64,000 nucleotides of DNA from assembly GCA_019915135.1 (NCBI GenBank), contig JAHLMK010000013.1, forward strand, positions 620,001 to 684,000, in the 5' to 3' direction. Each line of letters begins with the position of its first letter. Within the stretch, counting starts at the first letter, position 1. A program made the position numbers and the translations under genes. The DNA is from Strobilurus pachycystidiatus. Lineage: Eukaryota > Basidiomycota > Agaricomycetes > Agaricales > Physalacriaceae. Below the pieces are notes generated by a model. That model saw nothing but the letters and a program-made list of their open reading frames with translations. It did no database searches and was not told the origin of the DNA. Shown piece by piece: positions 20,976 through 32,449 of the stretch.

Positions 20976-23303
20976 ATGGCTCCCTCCGCATCTAAGCAAA
21001 AGCGTCTCGCTGAAAAGGCCGCAAAGAAGGCCACCGGCTCGTCCACCGCCACCGCATCCACCACGCCGTCGGGCTCCGTCAATGGCGCCAGCAGCACCAA
21101 CACCCCGCTCACCAGCCTCAGCGCCGCTACCAGCCAGGAGGACCTCTTGACCATGGCGAAACTGAACCTGGCCACCGACAGGTGCGACACACAGATTCCA
21201 TCTGCTTTTTGTGCTGAAATCGATGCAGGAGCGCCGCCGGAGTGCTTGTTTCTGACGCCAAAGGTCGGGATATCAAGATTGACGCATTTACGCTTTCCTT
21301 CCACGGCCGTCTCCTCATTGAAAACGCGGAGATCGCACTCAACTATGGCCAGCGATATGGTCTGCTTGGCGAGAACGGCTCCGGAAAGGTGCGCCTCAAG
21401 TATCAAGAGTATTTACAGATCCTTATGATCTTTCCAGTCGACGTTCCTGCAATCCATTGCCGAGCGGGACATCGACATCCCACCGCACATCGACATCTAC
21501 ATCGTCCGTGGTGAAGCTGAGCCATCAGACGTCAACGCTGTCGACTTCATCGTCAAATCAGCCAGGGAAAAGGTTGCGCGCCTCGAAAAGTATATCGAGG
21601 AACTCTCGGTCGCCGACGATGTCGACGATGTTGCGCTAGATGCCGCCTATGAGGAGCTGGAGGAAATGGACCCCAACACTTTCGAGGCGAAGGCGGGCAG
21701 CATCTTGCACGGTCTCGGATTCAACCAGGCGATGATGAAGAAGCCGACAAAGGACATGTCCGGTGGTTGGCGCATGCGTGTCTCGCTCGCTCGCGCGCTG
21801 TTCATCAAGCCGCATCTGCTCCTGCTGGACGAGCCCACGAACCATCTCGATCTCGGCGCCGTCGTCTGGCTCGAGGCGTACCTCTCCACCTACAACCACA
21901 TCCTCGTCATCACCTCGCACTCTCAGGATTTCATGGACTCTGTATGTACAAACATCATGGACTTGACCAACAAGAAGAAGCTCGTCTACTACACCGGTAA
22001 CTACTCCACATACGTCCGTACCAAGGGCGAGAACGAGGTCAACCAGATGAAGGCATACCAGAAACAACAGGACGAAATTCAGCACATCAAAAAGTACGCC
22101 TGCTGCTTTTCTTGACGTCATACGCGTTACTCACATGGTTTCGACAGGTTCATCGCGTCTGCTGGTACCTACGCCAATCTCGTGCGACAGGCCAAATCGA
22201 AGCAGAAGATCCTCGACAAGATGGAGGCCGCCGGTCTCATCGAAAAGATCGAGGTTGGCAAGCCTCTGAACTTCGTCTTCGAGGACATTCGCAAACTGCC
22301 TCCTCCCATTATCGCCTTCGACGAGGTCGCCTTCTCCTACTCCGGCAAGAAGGAGGACTACCTATACGAAAAGCTTTCCTTCGGTATCGAGTACGCCCAC
22401 CAGTTTGTCTGCGCTCACCTCAGGAGGCTGATTGTTGGACAGTATGGACTCCCGTGTCGCTATCCTCGGTGCTAACGGAGCTGGTAAATCGACACTGCTT
22501 CATCTCATCACAGGTGCTCTCCAGCCCAGTGCGGGTACCGTCTCCAAACACGCTGCACTCAAGCTCGCGAAATACTCCCAGCACAGTGCAGATCAGTTGC
22601 CGTACGACCTGTGCCCCATCGAGTACTTCCAGCAGCTTTTCCACGAGAAATTCCCCGAGAAGGACATCATGGTATGAGCATTTGCTCCACTTGGTTATAG
22701 TGTTGCTAAGTATCGCTGTCCAGGCCTGGCGCGCGCAGCTCGGTCGGTTCGGTTTGTCTGGCAGCCATCAGACGTCGCCAATTAAGCAGCTATCTGATGG
22801 ATTGAGGAATCGGTGCGTTGTTCTTCCTACGCTCGCTTAATTTGACTTACTAAATGTTCAATGTAGTGTCGTCTTCGCCCAGCTGGCTATGGAGCATCCC
22901 CACATTCTTCTCCTTGATGAGCCGACTAACCATTTGGATATGGAGTCTATTGACGCTCTGGCCAAAGCCATCAAGCAGTTCGAGGGCGGCGTGGTTATTG
23001 TTTCTCACGACTTCCGTAAGTCTAAATTCACATCATATCTCCTTGTCTTCGGACTCTCACGCCCTGTCATTTAGGTCTTATCTCGCAAGTTGCTGAGGAA
23101 CTCTGGGAGGTCGCGAACAAGACGATTAAGAATTTGACGAAGCAGGATATCAGTATCGTGGATTACAAGAAGAACCTTGTGAAGCAAAGTACGTCTAGTC
23201 CTCTGATTGGGCTATCTACATTCGTGTCTTACAAATGACAGGTAACGCTGCCATCGAAAAGGCCAAGCTGTTCTCCAAGACGGCAACTAAAGGCAAGACC
23301 TAG
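20976..23303 (+). CDS. ARB1: ARB1-type ABCF ATPase (ribosome biogenesis)
   Basis: Nine exons: 20976-21181, 21229-21388, 21438-22093, 22148-22390, 22443-22671, 22724-22812, 22867-23015, 23075-23188, 23242-23303; 635 residues. All eight introns are 47-59 bp with GTRNGN donors and keep the frame. Two ABC domains: the first has GENGSGKSTFL (Walker A, across intron 2), MSGGWRMR (signature) and [12 protein letters not shown] (Walker B); the second has [18 protein letters not shown] (signature, altered) and [13 protein letters not shown]. There are no membrane segments. A Lys/Ala-rich N-terminus is followed directly by the first domain. This matches yeast Arb1/human ABCF2, a cytosolic and nuclear ATPase needed for export and maturation of both ribosomal subunits. 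Confidence 0.94.
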
Positions 23304-23818
23304 ACTGTGCATATGTTTGTACTCTTTACGATTTGTTGTAACCATCCATGATTTACCCCACCATTGCATTACACCTACATACGTACTACTATTACTAGAT
23401 AGACATGAGACGATGCATTTCATTCGGCCATACGTGAGCGAGAGAACCGGTGGTGGTGAGTCTTCTGTTCATTTTGATACCCGCCCGATCCCGATAACAA
23501 TAGCACTGTCCCATTCAAGTCGAGCATCGGCATAGTGCGAACATCGAGCTTCGAGTGGCGCAATGAGAGTTCTGCATCCGACTTGATGGGATCCTAAGCA
23601 ACTGCATTAGAAGCGTGTTCCGTCATAACCTGGCACGCCCGACCTTCAAGCGAGTTAAATGAGTACTGTTCTCGACACATAGGTACTGGTCTCAATTGTG
23701 TTGCGGGGTATGATCATGTTTTGATTTCGACTCTTCAAGGTAAAAAATCCCTGAGATCCCGAGCGGCCCCGCCCTGCCGCCTCCTTCAAATTTAAGGTCA
23801 AACGCTGAAATAAATTTC
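23304..23818. other. Intergenic flank between ARB1 and the KDZ element
   Basis: Holds the ARB1 3' end and pre-insertion flank. No gene seen. The KDZ target duplication begins at 23819. Confidence 0.5.
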
Positions 23819-23826
23819 TGGAGAGG

Positions 23827-24153
23827 CACCTGAGAGACCCTTCAACCCTACCTAATTAGGTACCATACCCCAAAGGGGGTGTTGCAGCTAATTAGACTGA
23901 TTCCACTGCAAACCGCGGTCAGGCTGTAGCAAGCCTTTAAATCGAGTGATACCGCACTTGTAATATTGAAATCTGAGAGCGCCTGGGCGGGTGCTAGCCG
24001 TCATCCCGCACCCGCCCATTCACACGCCCATTCCCAATCCGGCAAGGACGTCGCCCGGACCTTGCCACGCTTCCGTCATCACTCGGATGACGGTCCGTCA
24101 TCAACCTCCTTCCTTATTCGGGTGCCCGCCCATCACCCCGCCTCCTTGCTCAC
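23827..24153 (+). repeat. Left terminal inverted repeat of KDZ element
   Basis: 327 bp, reverse-complementary to 34532-34858. It contains a perfect 14-bp palindrome TACCTAATTAGGTA about 25 bp from the tip and a near-palindrome GATGACGGTCCGTCATC further in, both possible transposase-binding sites. Confidence 0.95.
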
Positions 24154-24246
24154 CACTGGACTCAAACATGCATATAATACACACTGGAAAGAAACAAAAA
24201 GATACTACAGCTATTCTACAGTAAGGACAGGATATTTAATGTACAT

Positions 24247-27200
24247 TTAATCATCACTGACGACCTGGAGCAGCTCAAACCTGAGAGCCAGCTCTGCATC
24301 ATCGTCCTCAGCCTGTACCTCGGCGGCATCATCCTCAACATCGTCGTCGTCTTCCTGCGTGATAGCAACGGCAGGCCCAGTCGTCTCCGCCGGCGACTCC
24401 CCGCCTGTGTCCGCACCCGCGCCCGCGCCGTCGTCAACATTGCTCCACGGCCCCTTCAAAGGAATACCGGGCAAGATCGTTCCCGTAAAGCCAGCCATCC
24501 GTGAGACGTCGGCGAGTCGCGTGAGATGGCGGGCGTTGAAGCGCGCTCTCGACCGCCGGTGGATATCGATATGGAATGCGATGCGGCTATCTCTCGCGGC
24601 CCACTCAACTCGCTTCTCCTCCAGGTACTTGTCCTCGTCTCCTATGAAGGTGACGAGGCGACGGATCTCAACGTTCAGCCGCACGATTTCCTCCTCCGCC
24701 CTTGCGATTTTGAAGTACTGATCCATGAGCAGGCGGCCCCACGGACTGGCCCATGGCTTGTCGCGAATATCGGTGCGGGACTCTCGAAGCAGGTCAAAGT
24801 CCGCTAGGAATGCGTACTCGACGACCTGATTCCAGTGGAGCTCTGGCTTGGCGGGCTTGAAGGCGGCGGCGGCAACGTTGTATTTATCCAGGGCGGTGCT
24901 GATTGCATGAGAACGCGCCTTCAACGCGTTAGCAATGTGCTTCCGAAGCTTATAACCTGTACAATTGTCAGCGCCATGCCACGGTTAACTGTTATGCCCA
25001 CCTGTTTGAGACTGGTTCATCTTGGTCAGCTCGAATAGTCGGGCGATGACCAAGCTCTCTAACACATCCAACGCCCTTCGATACTTACGCCCCTTCAACA
25101 TCTCTGCAGTAACCGCCCACTCCTCGCTGTCAATCGTCCATCGCCTCTCAATGTTCAATCGTCGCTCCAGAATCTGTATGTCCTCGATGACTCGGTCCAA
25201 CTTTTCCCCAGCATGCCGCATCGCCGTTTCAACAGACCGCGTGTCATCCCGGCGATGTATAGTTTCTGGTGTGGTGTTCTTGAAGGCATTTCGGGCGCGT
25301 TCGAGTTGGGCGTTCAACTGGGCCATCAGCTCGAGCTTCTGGATGTACTCCATCTGGAGAGTCTCCTCCGCCGGCTCCCGCTTCAAATTGAGCAGGTGCG
25401 TTCTCTCCTCAGCGAGCCACGTCTTGAATACGGCGTAGTCGGCTATGCCCTTCGACTTCATCGACGCGTCCAACGTCGTCTTCCCAGCCAAGATGTCAAG
25501 GGCCTGGGCGTAGTTGTTGACAAGGAATTTACCTTGTAAAGATCAGTATATGCTTGCAAAGAGTAAGAATTAACCCCACTCAGTTGCTCGTAGGTGTCGA
25601 TATCTTTCCTACGGAAGACCTGGGCAATAAGTCGTCGACGATGAAACCTGCTGGCATATCGCGTGACGCCGGCCATGGCGTTTGTCCTTGAAAAGAACCG
25701 TTCGCATCCTTCCAAGTCCTCTAGCCCGACGCCTTCTCGATAGGTGGCTAGGTTGGCGGTCTGGCAGAGTCTGTTGTGCGCGTGGCCGTGGAAGGAGCCG
25801 ACCAGGGAGGTGTACTGCAATTCCTTGGCCAGTGGTCCTAGTGGGCTCCGACTTAACGTGGTGCCGAACTTGCATCCGATGTCGTAGCCGCCGCCCAATC
25901 GTCCATCTAAAGTCTCCAGAAGATAGTCGACGATGGCAAGCGGGTACTTTGCTCTGCATGGCGTTGTCAATAAATGGACGGAGCGTAGGTATTTGGACTC
26001 ACAGCTCTCCACTTCTTATCATATCGGCAGCGACCAAGACGAAGCCATGGCGACACAAGGCGAGAAAGATACCGGTCTCCTCGAAGATGCCCCACATGCG
26101 TGAAACGAGGGAGTTCTTCATATTCTCCCAACGATCCTCGCAATAGTTGGGATCTTCTCCTTCCTGTGGATCCGTCAGCGCTGGAAGAGAACGCCGTCAT
26201 GAAGGACATACCGGCGGCGGCCCAACGGCCAACTCGAGCAACTCCTTCGTCCACTTATCCACCCGTTCCCGGGATAGAAAATAGTCCAACCCATCGCCGC
26301 GCATGTCGTTTCGTTCGATGCTCTTGGCCGGGCCGTCATTGAGATTGCTGGGACGAATGGAGCGCAGAACGCGCTTAAGAGAGTCGTTGCCGTCCATGCA
26401 GAAGAGGATTTGATAGAGGAGTTCGGCCTCGCCTTCAAGCTTATACATGCAGCACGGGCAGGCGTGCTTGATGCGATAATTAACGTCGTCACGCAGCAGG
26501 GCCCTCTCGACGCGCTTGTCGATGGCCAAGAGGACTTCTTCGTACAGATCGTAGGCAATGGAGAATTGTTCAGCGAGAGTGGAACGGGGCGGGACCTGAT
26601 AAACGTAGGTTAGGAAGCAGAAGGCGTTGTAAACAAATCCTTACTTGCCAGGTGCATGTCGTTGAGAGATTTGACGAACGCCTCGATGGAGAGCTGCGGA
26701 CAGCGAAGACGCGTCACTCGGAAGAGTTCCAGAGTGCGAATGCTGATCGCGTATGTGTGATATAGCGCGGCGACGGGCATTAGGCCTTGACGGATGAGAG
26801 CAGCGGCGGTGGTGGCGTCAGACTCTTCCAAGGCGATGTTCACCTCCCTTCTCCAGAAGATATTGATGACGCCGATGGTATGAAGCCTGGGCCACCCGGC
26901 ATCTGGTGGCGAAGTCCCTGGAAAAGCAGTCGTGTTCCCCAAGCCCTCCTCGCCTCTTGATGAAGACCAGTTCATGTACGCCTCCACCAACTCCGGCAGC
27001 TGGGCGCGCAGAGCCTTGGTACGCATGTCCGTTCGATCTCGACGGGTGCGTTTGTCCTTCCCCTTGCCTTTCTTTCTTTTCGCCTGCTCTGCCCTGAAAG
27101 CTCGAGGTCAGCAACGCTTGGGGAAATATAAGAGAAACGCGCCTGTATTCCTCCTCAAGCTCATCAACCAACGAAGACAAGACTTGCTGAAACTCCCCAC

Positions 27201-27564
27201 CCGCGTTTGACATCCCCGCCATGGGCGCAGTGCCATCCAAGACATGGCCCAATCTATCAACGTCGTCTTCGTCGTCGTCGTCCATCATGAAATCGTTGTC
27301 GAGGTCATTCAAGTCCACAGGCTGCAAAGGACGCGGCGGTGCAGCATTGAGCTTTCGTAGCTGCTCGCGTTCTTGTCGTGTAAGTTGATGGGCGTAATGA
27401 ATTCTCTCCTGGATGTCGTCCTCGGTCGCAACACGAGCTTGTTCGGCTGTGAGAGTACGGCGCTGGAAGATTTTACCGGAGCGCGAGGAGGACCCAATAA
27501 CCGCGGCCTTGGGGTTTCTCTTCGCTTTAGGGAAGCGGCTCTTGACCGCCTTGATGCCAGGCAT
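24247..27564 (-). CDS. KDZ-superfamily transposase, apparently intact
   Basis: Seven exons: complement(24247-24956, 25002-25532, 25580-25953, 26003-26163, 26212-26595, 26649-27093, 27143-27564); 1,008 residues. Start MPGIKAVKS at 27564. Marks of the family, in order: a zinc-like HACPCCMYKLE (~335), CMDGNDSLKR (~356, first catalytic Asp), GETGIFLALCRHG-type block, YPLAIVDYLL, GYDIGCKF (~495, second Asp), GSFHGHAHNRLCQ, LEDLEGCERFFSRTNA (~550, Glu), then NNYAQALDIL and a coiled C-terminus with an acidic tail. The enzyme should cut and join the element's ends in the nucleus. Two introns appear to use GC donors: 26596-26648 (GCAAGT, well supported by frame) and 27094-27142 (GCGCGT, an alternative GT/AG pair is possible). 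Confidence 0.93.
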
Positions 27565-27835
27565 GTGTGAGTAAAGGCAGTGTGATCAGTCACTGTCACA
27601 CAAACCAACATTGATCCCAACCACCACCACTCAGGTATGTTCAGCCTTTTTCCACCCCGAAAGGCGCTCTTGACGCGTCAATGGCGGAGGATGGGGTGCA
27701 TCCGGTACTGGAATCACTCCCTGGGGCCATACCGGATCCCATCCTCTCAAGTTGATGTGCGCAGGGGCGCGCGTAAGGGCGCTTCAGCGCATGAACAGAT
27801 GCTAATCCCCATACTTTTCTCAACAGGACGCAACG
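27565..27835. promoter_or_regulatory. Shared divergent promoter, transposase and TET/JBP gene
   Basis: Only 271 bp separate the two start codons, which face away from each other, so both genes are probably expressed from this interval. A pyrimidine-rich ...CTCAACAG just before the dioxygenase ATG could be the 3' end of a leader intron. No clear TATA box is seen. Confidence 0.55.
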
Positions 27836-29349
27836 ATGACTTGGTTTGTACGCAAGGTGCGTGTTCTTCTTATGTTCAAGTACGTTCTGACCTGTGTTCA
27901 GCTGCGCGGCGGAAAGGAGTTTTCTGGATCGACGGCGCCGACGCAGAAGAGCGCAGAACGCGTCGAACCACTCAGAGCCGCGCCCACCTTCAAGTTGAAG
28001 GAATGCCTTCGGGTGGCGGAGGACGCCACCGTCGCCTACCTTCTCAGCCCGGCCGAACGGCGACGCAGCACCTCGCCTCAACCAAACCCCCCTCCGCCAC
28101 CGCCACGGCAACCTGCCAACCCCGATTCCCCCGCCACTTTGAAGCGCGAAGCCGTGGACGACGGTGACGACGGCGCCTTCAACTACCGCCATGCCAAACG
28201 CCGCCGCCAGCGCGACGAAGGCATTCAAAAACATGGCCACCTACCTTTAGCAGGGAGCACCGCCAGTCTCCTCGACGCCGCCAGCCATCCTCCCCTTTTG
28301 AACGACCTGGACATCGCGTCGCTTCCCGCTGCTCACGGCGGCTACACGGCCAAAGCACAGCGTGAGCTAGACATCGACTACGACAAGGAATACACCTTGG
28401 AAGAGCTGAAGGCAATGGGCTTTACGTACATTGCCTGGGATGGCATGTGAGCACTAAGTCAATCTTTCATTCTTTGCGCTCATTTGAACCCAGCACTCCT
28501 ATGCCTATCTACGACGAGAACGGCGTAATATTCGCCGTTCTTGCCGGCCGCCCGCGGGACGATGCGTACGTTCGCGACGCAGACCGCGCCTTCGAGGTCA
28601 TGGCGACTAGCGGCGACGACGAGCTGTGGACCAAAGACGAGCTTGAGAGGCACCGACGCGGCCTGTTCATTGCTCACAACGTTGGGGTCACAGCTGGGAA
28701 GGGGCAGCCGGGTCCGCTGCGACTCAGCACCGGCACCCACGCCATTCTGACCGAGCGTCTTATCAACAATCGCTCTGTTATCCGCCTTGCAACGTTTGCC
28801 AGCTCCGCATTCCAGCGATGGGCCCCCAACCTCTTTGCCTACTACAAAGAACATATGGACGATTTGCACAGCCACCGACCAGACCTAGGTCGCAACTTTT
28901 CCAAGTCGGTCTTTCCATGCGCCGCATTCAACCTATCGCGTCGCTCGTGGTCTTTCAAGCATCGCGACAGCGCGAATCTTCCATTTGGATGGTGCGCCAT
29001 CTGCGCCCTCGCCAAGAAAGGATTCCGCCCTCATCTCGGCGCACAAATCGTTCTGTGGGAGGCAAAGCTCATCATTGAATTCCCCCATGCCTCCACCATC
29101 CTCATACCCTCTGCGACCGTCACCCACTCCAACATCCCTCCGGCCGAAGGCGATGAACGGCTCTCTTTCACCCAATTCGCTGCCGGGGCGCTGTTTCGCT
29201 GGGTCGACAACGGCTTCCGCCTCGACAAGCAGCTCAAGAGCCGTGACCGCGCTGAGTTCAATCGTCTTGACGCTCTGAAGAGCACGCGTTGGGAGTACGG
29301 TCTCTCCTTGTATTCGAAGTTAGAAGATTTACTTGTAAAACAAGAATAG
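27836..29349 (+). CDS. TET/JBP family dioxygenase (5-methylcytosine oxidase-like)
   Basis: Three exons: 27836-27856, 27902-28446, 28494-29349; 473 residues. The first intron (45 bp, donor GTGCGT) is a multiple of three, so retention would also keep the frame. The C-terminal two-thirds is the mushroom TET/JBP fold: FKHRDSANLPFGWCAI supplies the metal-binding His-x-Asp (~345/347), ILIPSATVTHSNIP the distal His (~400), and ERLSFTQFAAGALFRW the Arg (~411) that should bind 2-oxoglutarate. The enzyme class uses Fe(II), O2 and 2-oxoglutarate to oxidise 5-methylcytosine in DNA. All active-site residues are present. N-terminal ~180 residues are charged and Pro-rich. Divergent neighbour of the transposase, inside the same inverted repeats, so it is cargo of the element. 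Confidence 0.92.
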
Positions 29350-29639
29350 ACAATTTTTATATCAACTTGACATCTATTTACCTAGTCCTTGAAATAAATC
29401 AATTGCCTACCTTTGAATGCATCTTTTACACCAGAATTCGGAGTGATTGAGGGTGTGCAAGTGTACATGGAATAAAAGTCTGATCAACAAAACTCGTAAA
29501 GCCAGTGTATGGCCAAATGATGATCTACGATCATACTTCGTTTCTTGCCTTCATCACACCAATCCGCCATTCTCCACGTCGCCAGACATTTTCATTGCTC
29601 AAATCACGTTCTTTATATTGTTTACTCTCTGCGTCTGCT

Positions 29640-30349
29640 ATGGTGCGGCCAGTAAAATATCATACGGAGGAGGAAAGGAAGGAGGCAGCAAGGGAGCGCA
29701 AAAGACGTTGGCATCACCGGTATGTGATGATCTACTGCTCAACTGGCCTCTGAAGTGTAATTCGTCAATTCTCAGACACCGTGAGGAGCAGCTGCAACGA
29801 CTGAAGGTTAACTACGAAACTCGAGCGGCTCGAGAGGGACGAGGTCGTCGATCACCAGCAGAAACGCCCATGACATCGTATTCCTTCTCCTCATTTCACC
29901 TCCCGAGGATTTCTTAAATAACTCACAGGGAAGTGGACGACTTCTCCCTTCTACGTCTCACTCGCCATGCACGCTTCATCGACGGGGAGATGCGAGCTCT
30001 CACCAACAATTCTTTCCCTCGGTACTGCGAACATTACTTCAGCATCTACAAGGACGGCCCTGCGGATAATGAAGACACCAATCCCGCTGGATCCAGGCGT
30101 AATGAGGTGTTGAAGGACACGTTGGACCAATGGAAAGAGGAACGTCGCAAAGTCAAGGAAGTGCTGGAAGAGGTATTGGCACTCGGCGGTCAGACAGAAC
30201 ACTCGAGCGTCGTCGAGAAGATTTACGCAAGGTTGGATCGCATCGTGGGGTATGTTGAAGATATGTACAGCTGGGCCATGAAACAGCGCGACGGAGTTGC
30301 TTACGCACGCTCCAAGCGTTGCCTACTTTACCAGCATCACACCTCATAG
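29640..30349 (+). CDS. KDZ accessory protein, basic N-terminus and helical core
   Basis: Three exons: 29640-29719, 29776-29877, 29929-30349; 200 residues, introns 56 and 51 bp with GTATGT and GTATTC donors. It starts MVRPVKYHTEEERKEAA and continues as a long, strongly basic helix (RKRRWHHRHREEQLQRL), resembling the basic part of a bZIP or a coiled coil. The rest is a mixed helical region with LDQWKEERRKVKEVLEEV. I recall similar YHTxEE-basic modules in many mushroom proteins but cannot name a family. It lies between the dioxygenase (same strand) and a convergent gene ending 142 bp away. A DNA-binding or partner role in transposition is a guess. Confidence 0.7.
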
Positions 30350-30491
30350 ATTCTTACAATACCTCTTTACCATCCGTTATCTCACCTGTTACCAGGACTT
30401 GTGATTTCTTACACAGTACTAAAATTCAACTTGGCACTGATATTGCAATTGTGAGGGTTTGTTACTTTGTACATAGGTTAAATAGAACAAT

Positions 30492-30777
30492 CTACGCATC
30501 TTGAGTAGTACACCGTACATATCCACGCTGTGTAGCAATCACAAAAAGACGGTCAGCCTCTACCTGTGTCCGGGCAGCATACGGGAGGCGGGGAATGAAG
30601 CCATTGGCGGCTACAACTGCGTCTTTGCCGTGATAAACTCCCGGTGCGGCCCCGACCAGAACAACCCAGTACACCTCCTCGAGTTCGGGCCCGGCTTCGT
30701 GATAGGCGGGGTACGGAAATGAAGAGTCGGAGTCGGACGGCGAGGGAGGACGCGGACCGTCGTCGTCGCCGTCATCA

Positions 30778-30813
<36 letters not shown>

Positions 30814-31977
30814 TCGCCGTTGTCATCGCCCCCGCCTCCCCCGCCAAAGTACCTCTCAATTCCCTCTCCATCGCTGCCCCGGGTCCATGTCTGTAGGTGG
30901 GCGTTGCCCGGACACCACGCTTCCTGGGCGGATTCGTTCCAACCCGGGCCAGAGGCCCAGCCGTTGAGGGAGCCGTAGGTCGGGCGGCCGAACTGCACGC
31001 CCTCTTGACGCCAGTCTTCAACGCGTAGGCGTTGTTCATCTTGTTGGCTGGGTTGGGGTACGGCGCCGGGAGTAGACGAGTCTTCAATAGGTTCCAAGTC
31101 AGGCATGCCGGTGATGGTAGGCGACGTCTGAGAACAAACGTCTGGCGCGACGGTGAAGGCAATCGATGACTGCGAGGAGACGTCGCTGTCAAATGAGAAC
31201 TCCGTCATGGAGGCTGGCATGGAGAAGTCGGATGGTCGAGTCGATGGTTTGACGATTGCTGGGGCCTGGGATACCGATGAGACCGTCGGAAGACGTCCAT
31301 CATCTTCGCTGTCGGATAGCTGGATGACGATGGTGTTCCGACGTTTAGTCGGCGAGAGCGAGCGGTGTCGTGGGCAGGGGGGAGGGGTGACCAGCGGTTG
31401 GAGGGGGTCTTGGCGTTGTTTTGTAGCCGGAAGTCCGTATTTGCGAACGACCTCGACGTCTCGCTGAGCCACCGCGGCGCCCTTCTTTTTGGGAGAGAGA
31501 CTGCGCGATTTTCGAGAAATGGGGGTCCGTTCAGCCCGCGGTCGTGCATAACTGCCCAAAGACTCGTCCTGGTCGGAGGCGTACACATCGCTGTCGCCGT
31601 AGTATGGCCGTTCTTATATGATAACAGGTTAACGGAGAACTTGGGCAGAAAAGCACTGGCGCACATACCCTTTTTCCGAGCTGGAACGTTGATGCGGCGC
31701 AGACCCTCGGTGAGCTCTTCAAGGGATGGTGCTAGCAGAGATCAGAGCATCAGCTGTCGATGGTATCGGGCAGATAGAGAACCACCCACGGATGCTCTGC
31801 TTGGAGGCTTGGGCCAGGAGAAATGGGCTTGTATAGGACTTTCCGGCGGCTATGCGACGACTGATGTCCTTGGTCAGTGTATCTGGGGTTGGCTTTGTGA
31901 GATAGCGGAATTTTCCTGTGCGTTGAATGCTTACCATACGTCTTATGGCCACGAAGACCGGTAGAGGGCGCAGACAT
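30492..31977 (-). CDS. KDZ accessory protein with viroplasmin/RNase H1-N-like C-terminus
   Basis: Four exons: complement(30492-31612, 31669-31731, 31790-31882, 31935-31977); 439 residues, starting MSAPSTGLRGHK. The frame is maintained through introns of 56, 58 and 52 bp. The middle is disordered: Arg/Ser-rich (SRKSRSLSPKKKG), Pro-rich, then a Gly/Asp run coded by GCC-type repeats at about 30770-30845. The last ~70 residues (YWVVLVGAAPGVY ... NGFIPRLPYA ... EADRLF) have the spacing of the small domain shared by caulimovirus viroplasmin and the N-terminus of RNase H1, which binds RNA-DNA hybrids. That match is from pattern memory. The gene is divergent from the next one. Confidence 0.7.
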
Positions 31978-32449
31978 GGTGAAAAATCTGGAATAAAGTG
32001 AGTAAAAATTGTGCGTAGTATGGTTGGGCGTACAGATTGGCGTCAAGGCAGTGGGAGTCAAGCAATGCCCCGGGGATGTTGAGATACAGGGTTCACCCTC
32101 CTGAGTCCTAGACCCTGAAATCTGGCTATTCCATGGAAAAATGTATCATGCGTATGGCGCGGCATCTGGCGGCATTGACGGATGCACAGTAGGAAAGTGT
32201 ACGCGTTGAGAGACGCGAGATGTAGCTGGTGGTTGTGGGTTGGTTGTGGGAAAAGGGAGAGAGGCCGGCGCTTGGATTACCAAAAGTAGTAGTGCAGTTT
32301 TGTGCACGCTCTCATCTTCACCGTTGTTTTCTCCACCACTCCCCTCTCTTCAACCTCTGACGCGACGCGCCTCACCCTGCATTTGCAAACAATCCACGCA
32401 AGTATGTTTATTTCCAGTAGCGTGCTCACCAAGCTGACGAACTCCCACC
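31978..32449. promoter_or_regulatory. Shared divergent promoter of two KDZ accessory genes
   Basis: 472 bp between opposing start codons, repeating the head-to-head arrangement of the transposase/dioxygenase pair. No other coding frame is apparent in it. Confidence 0.5.
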
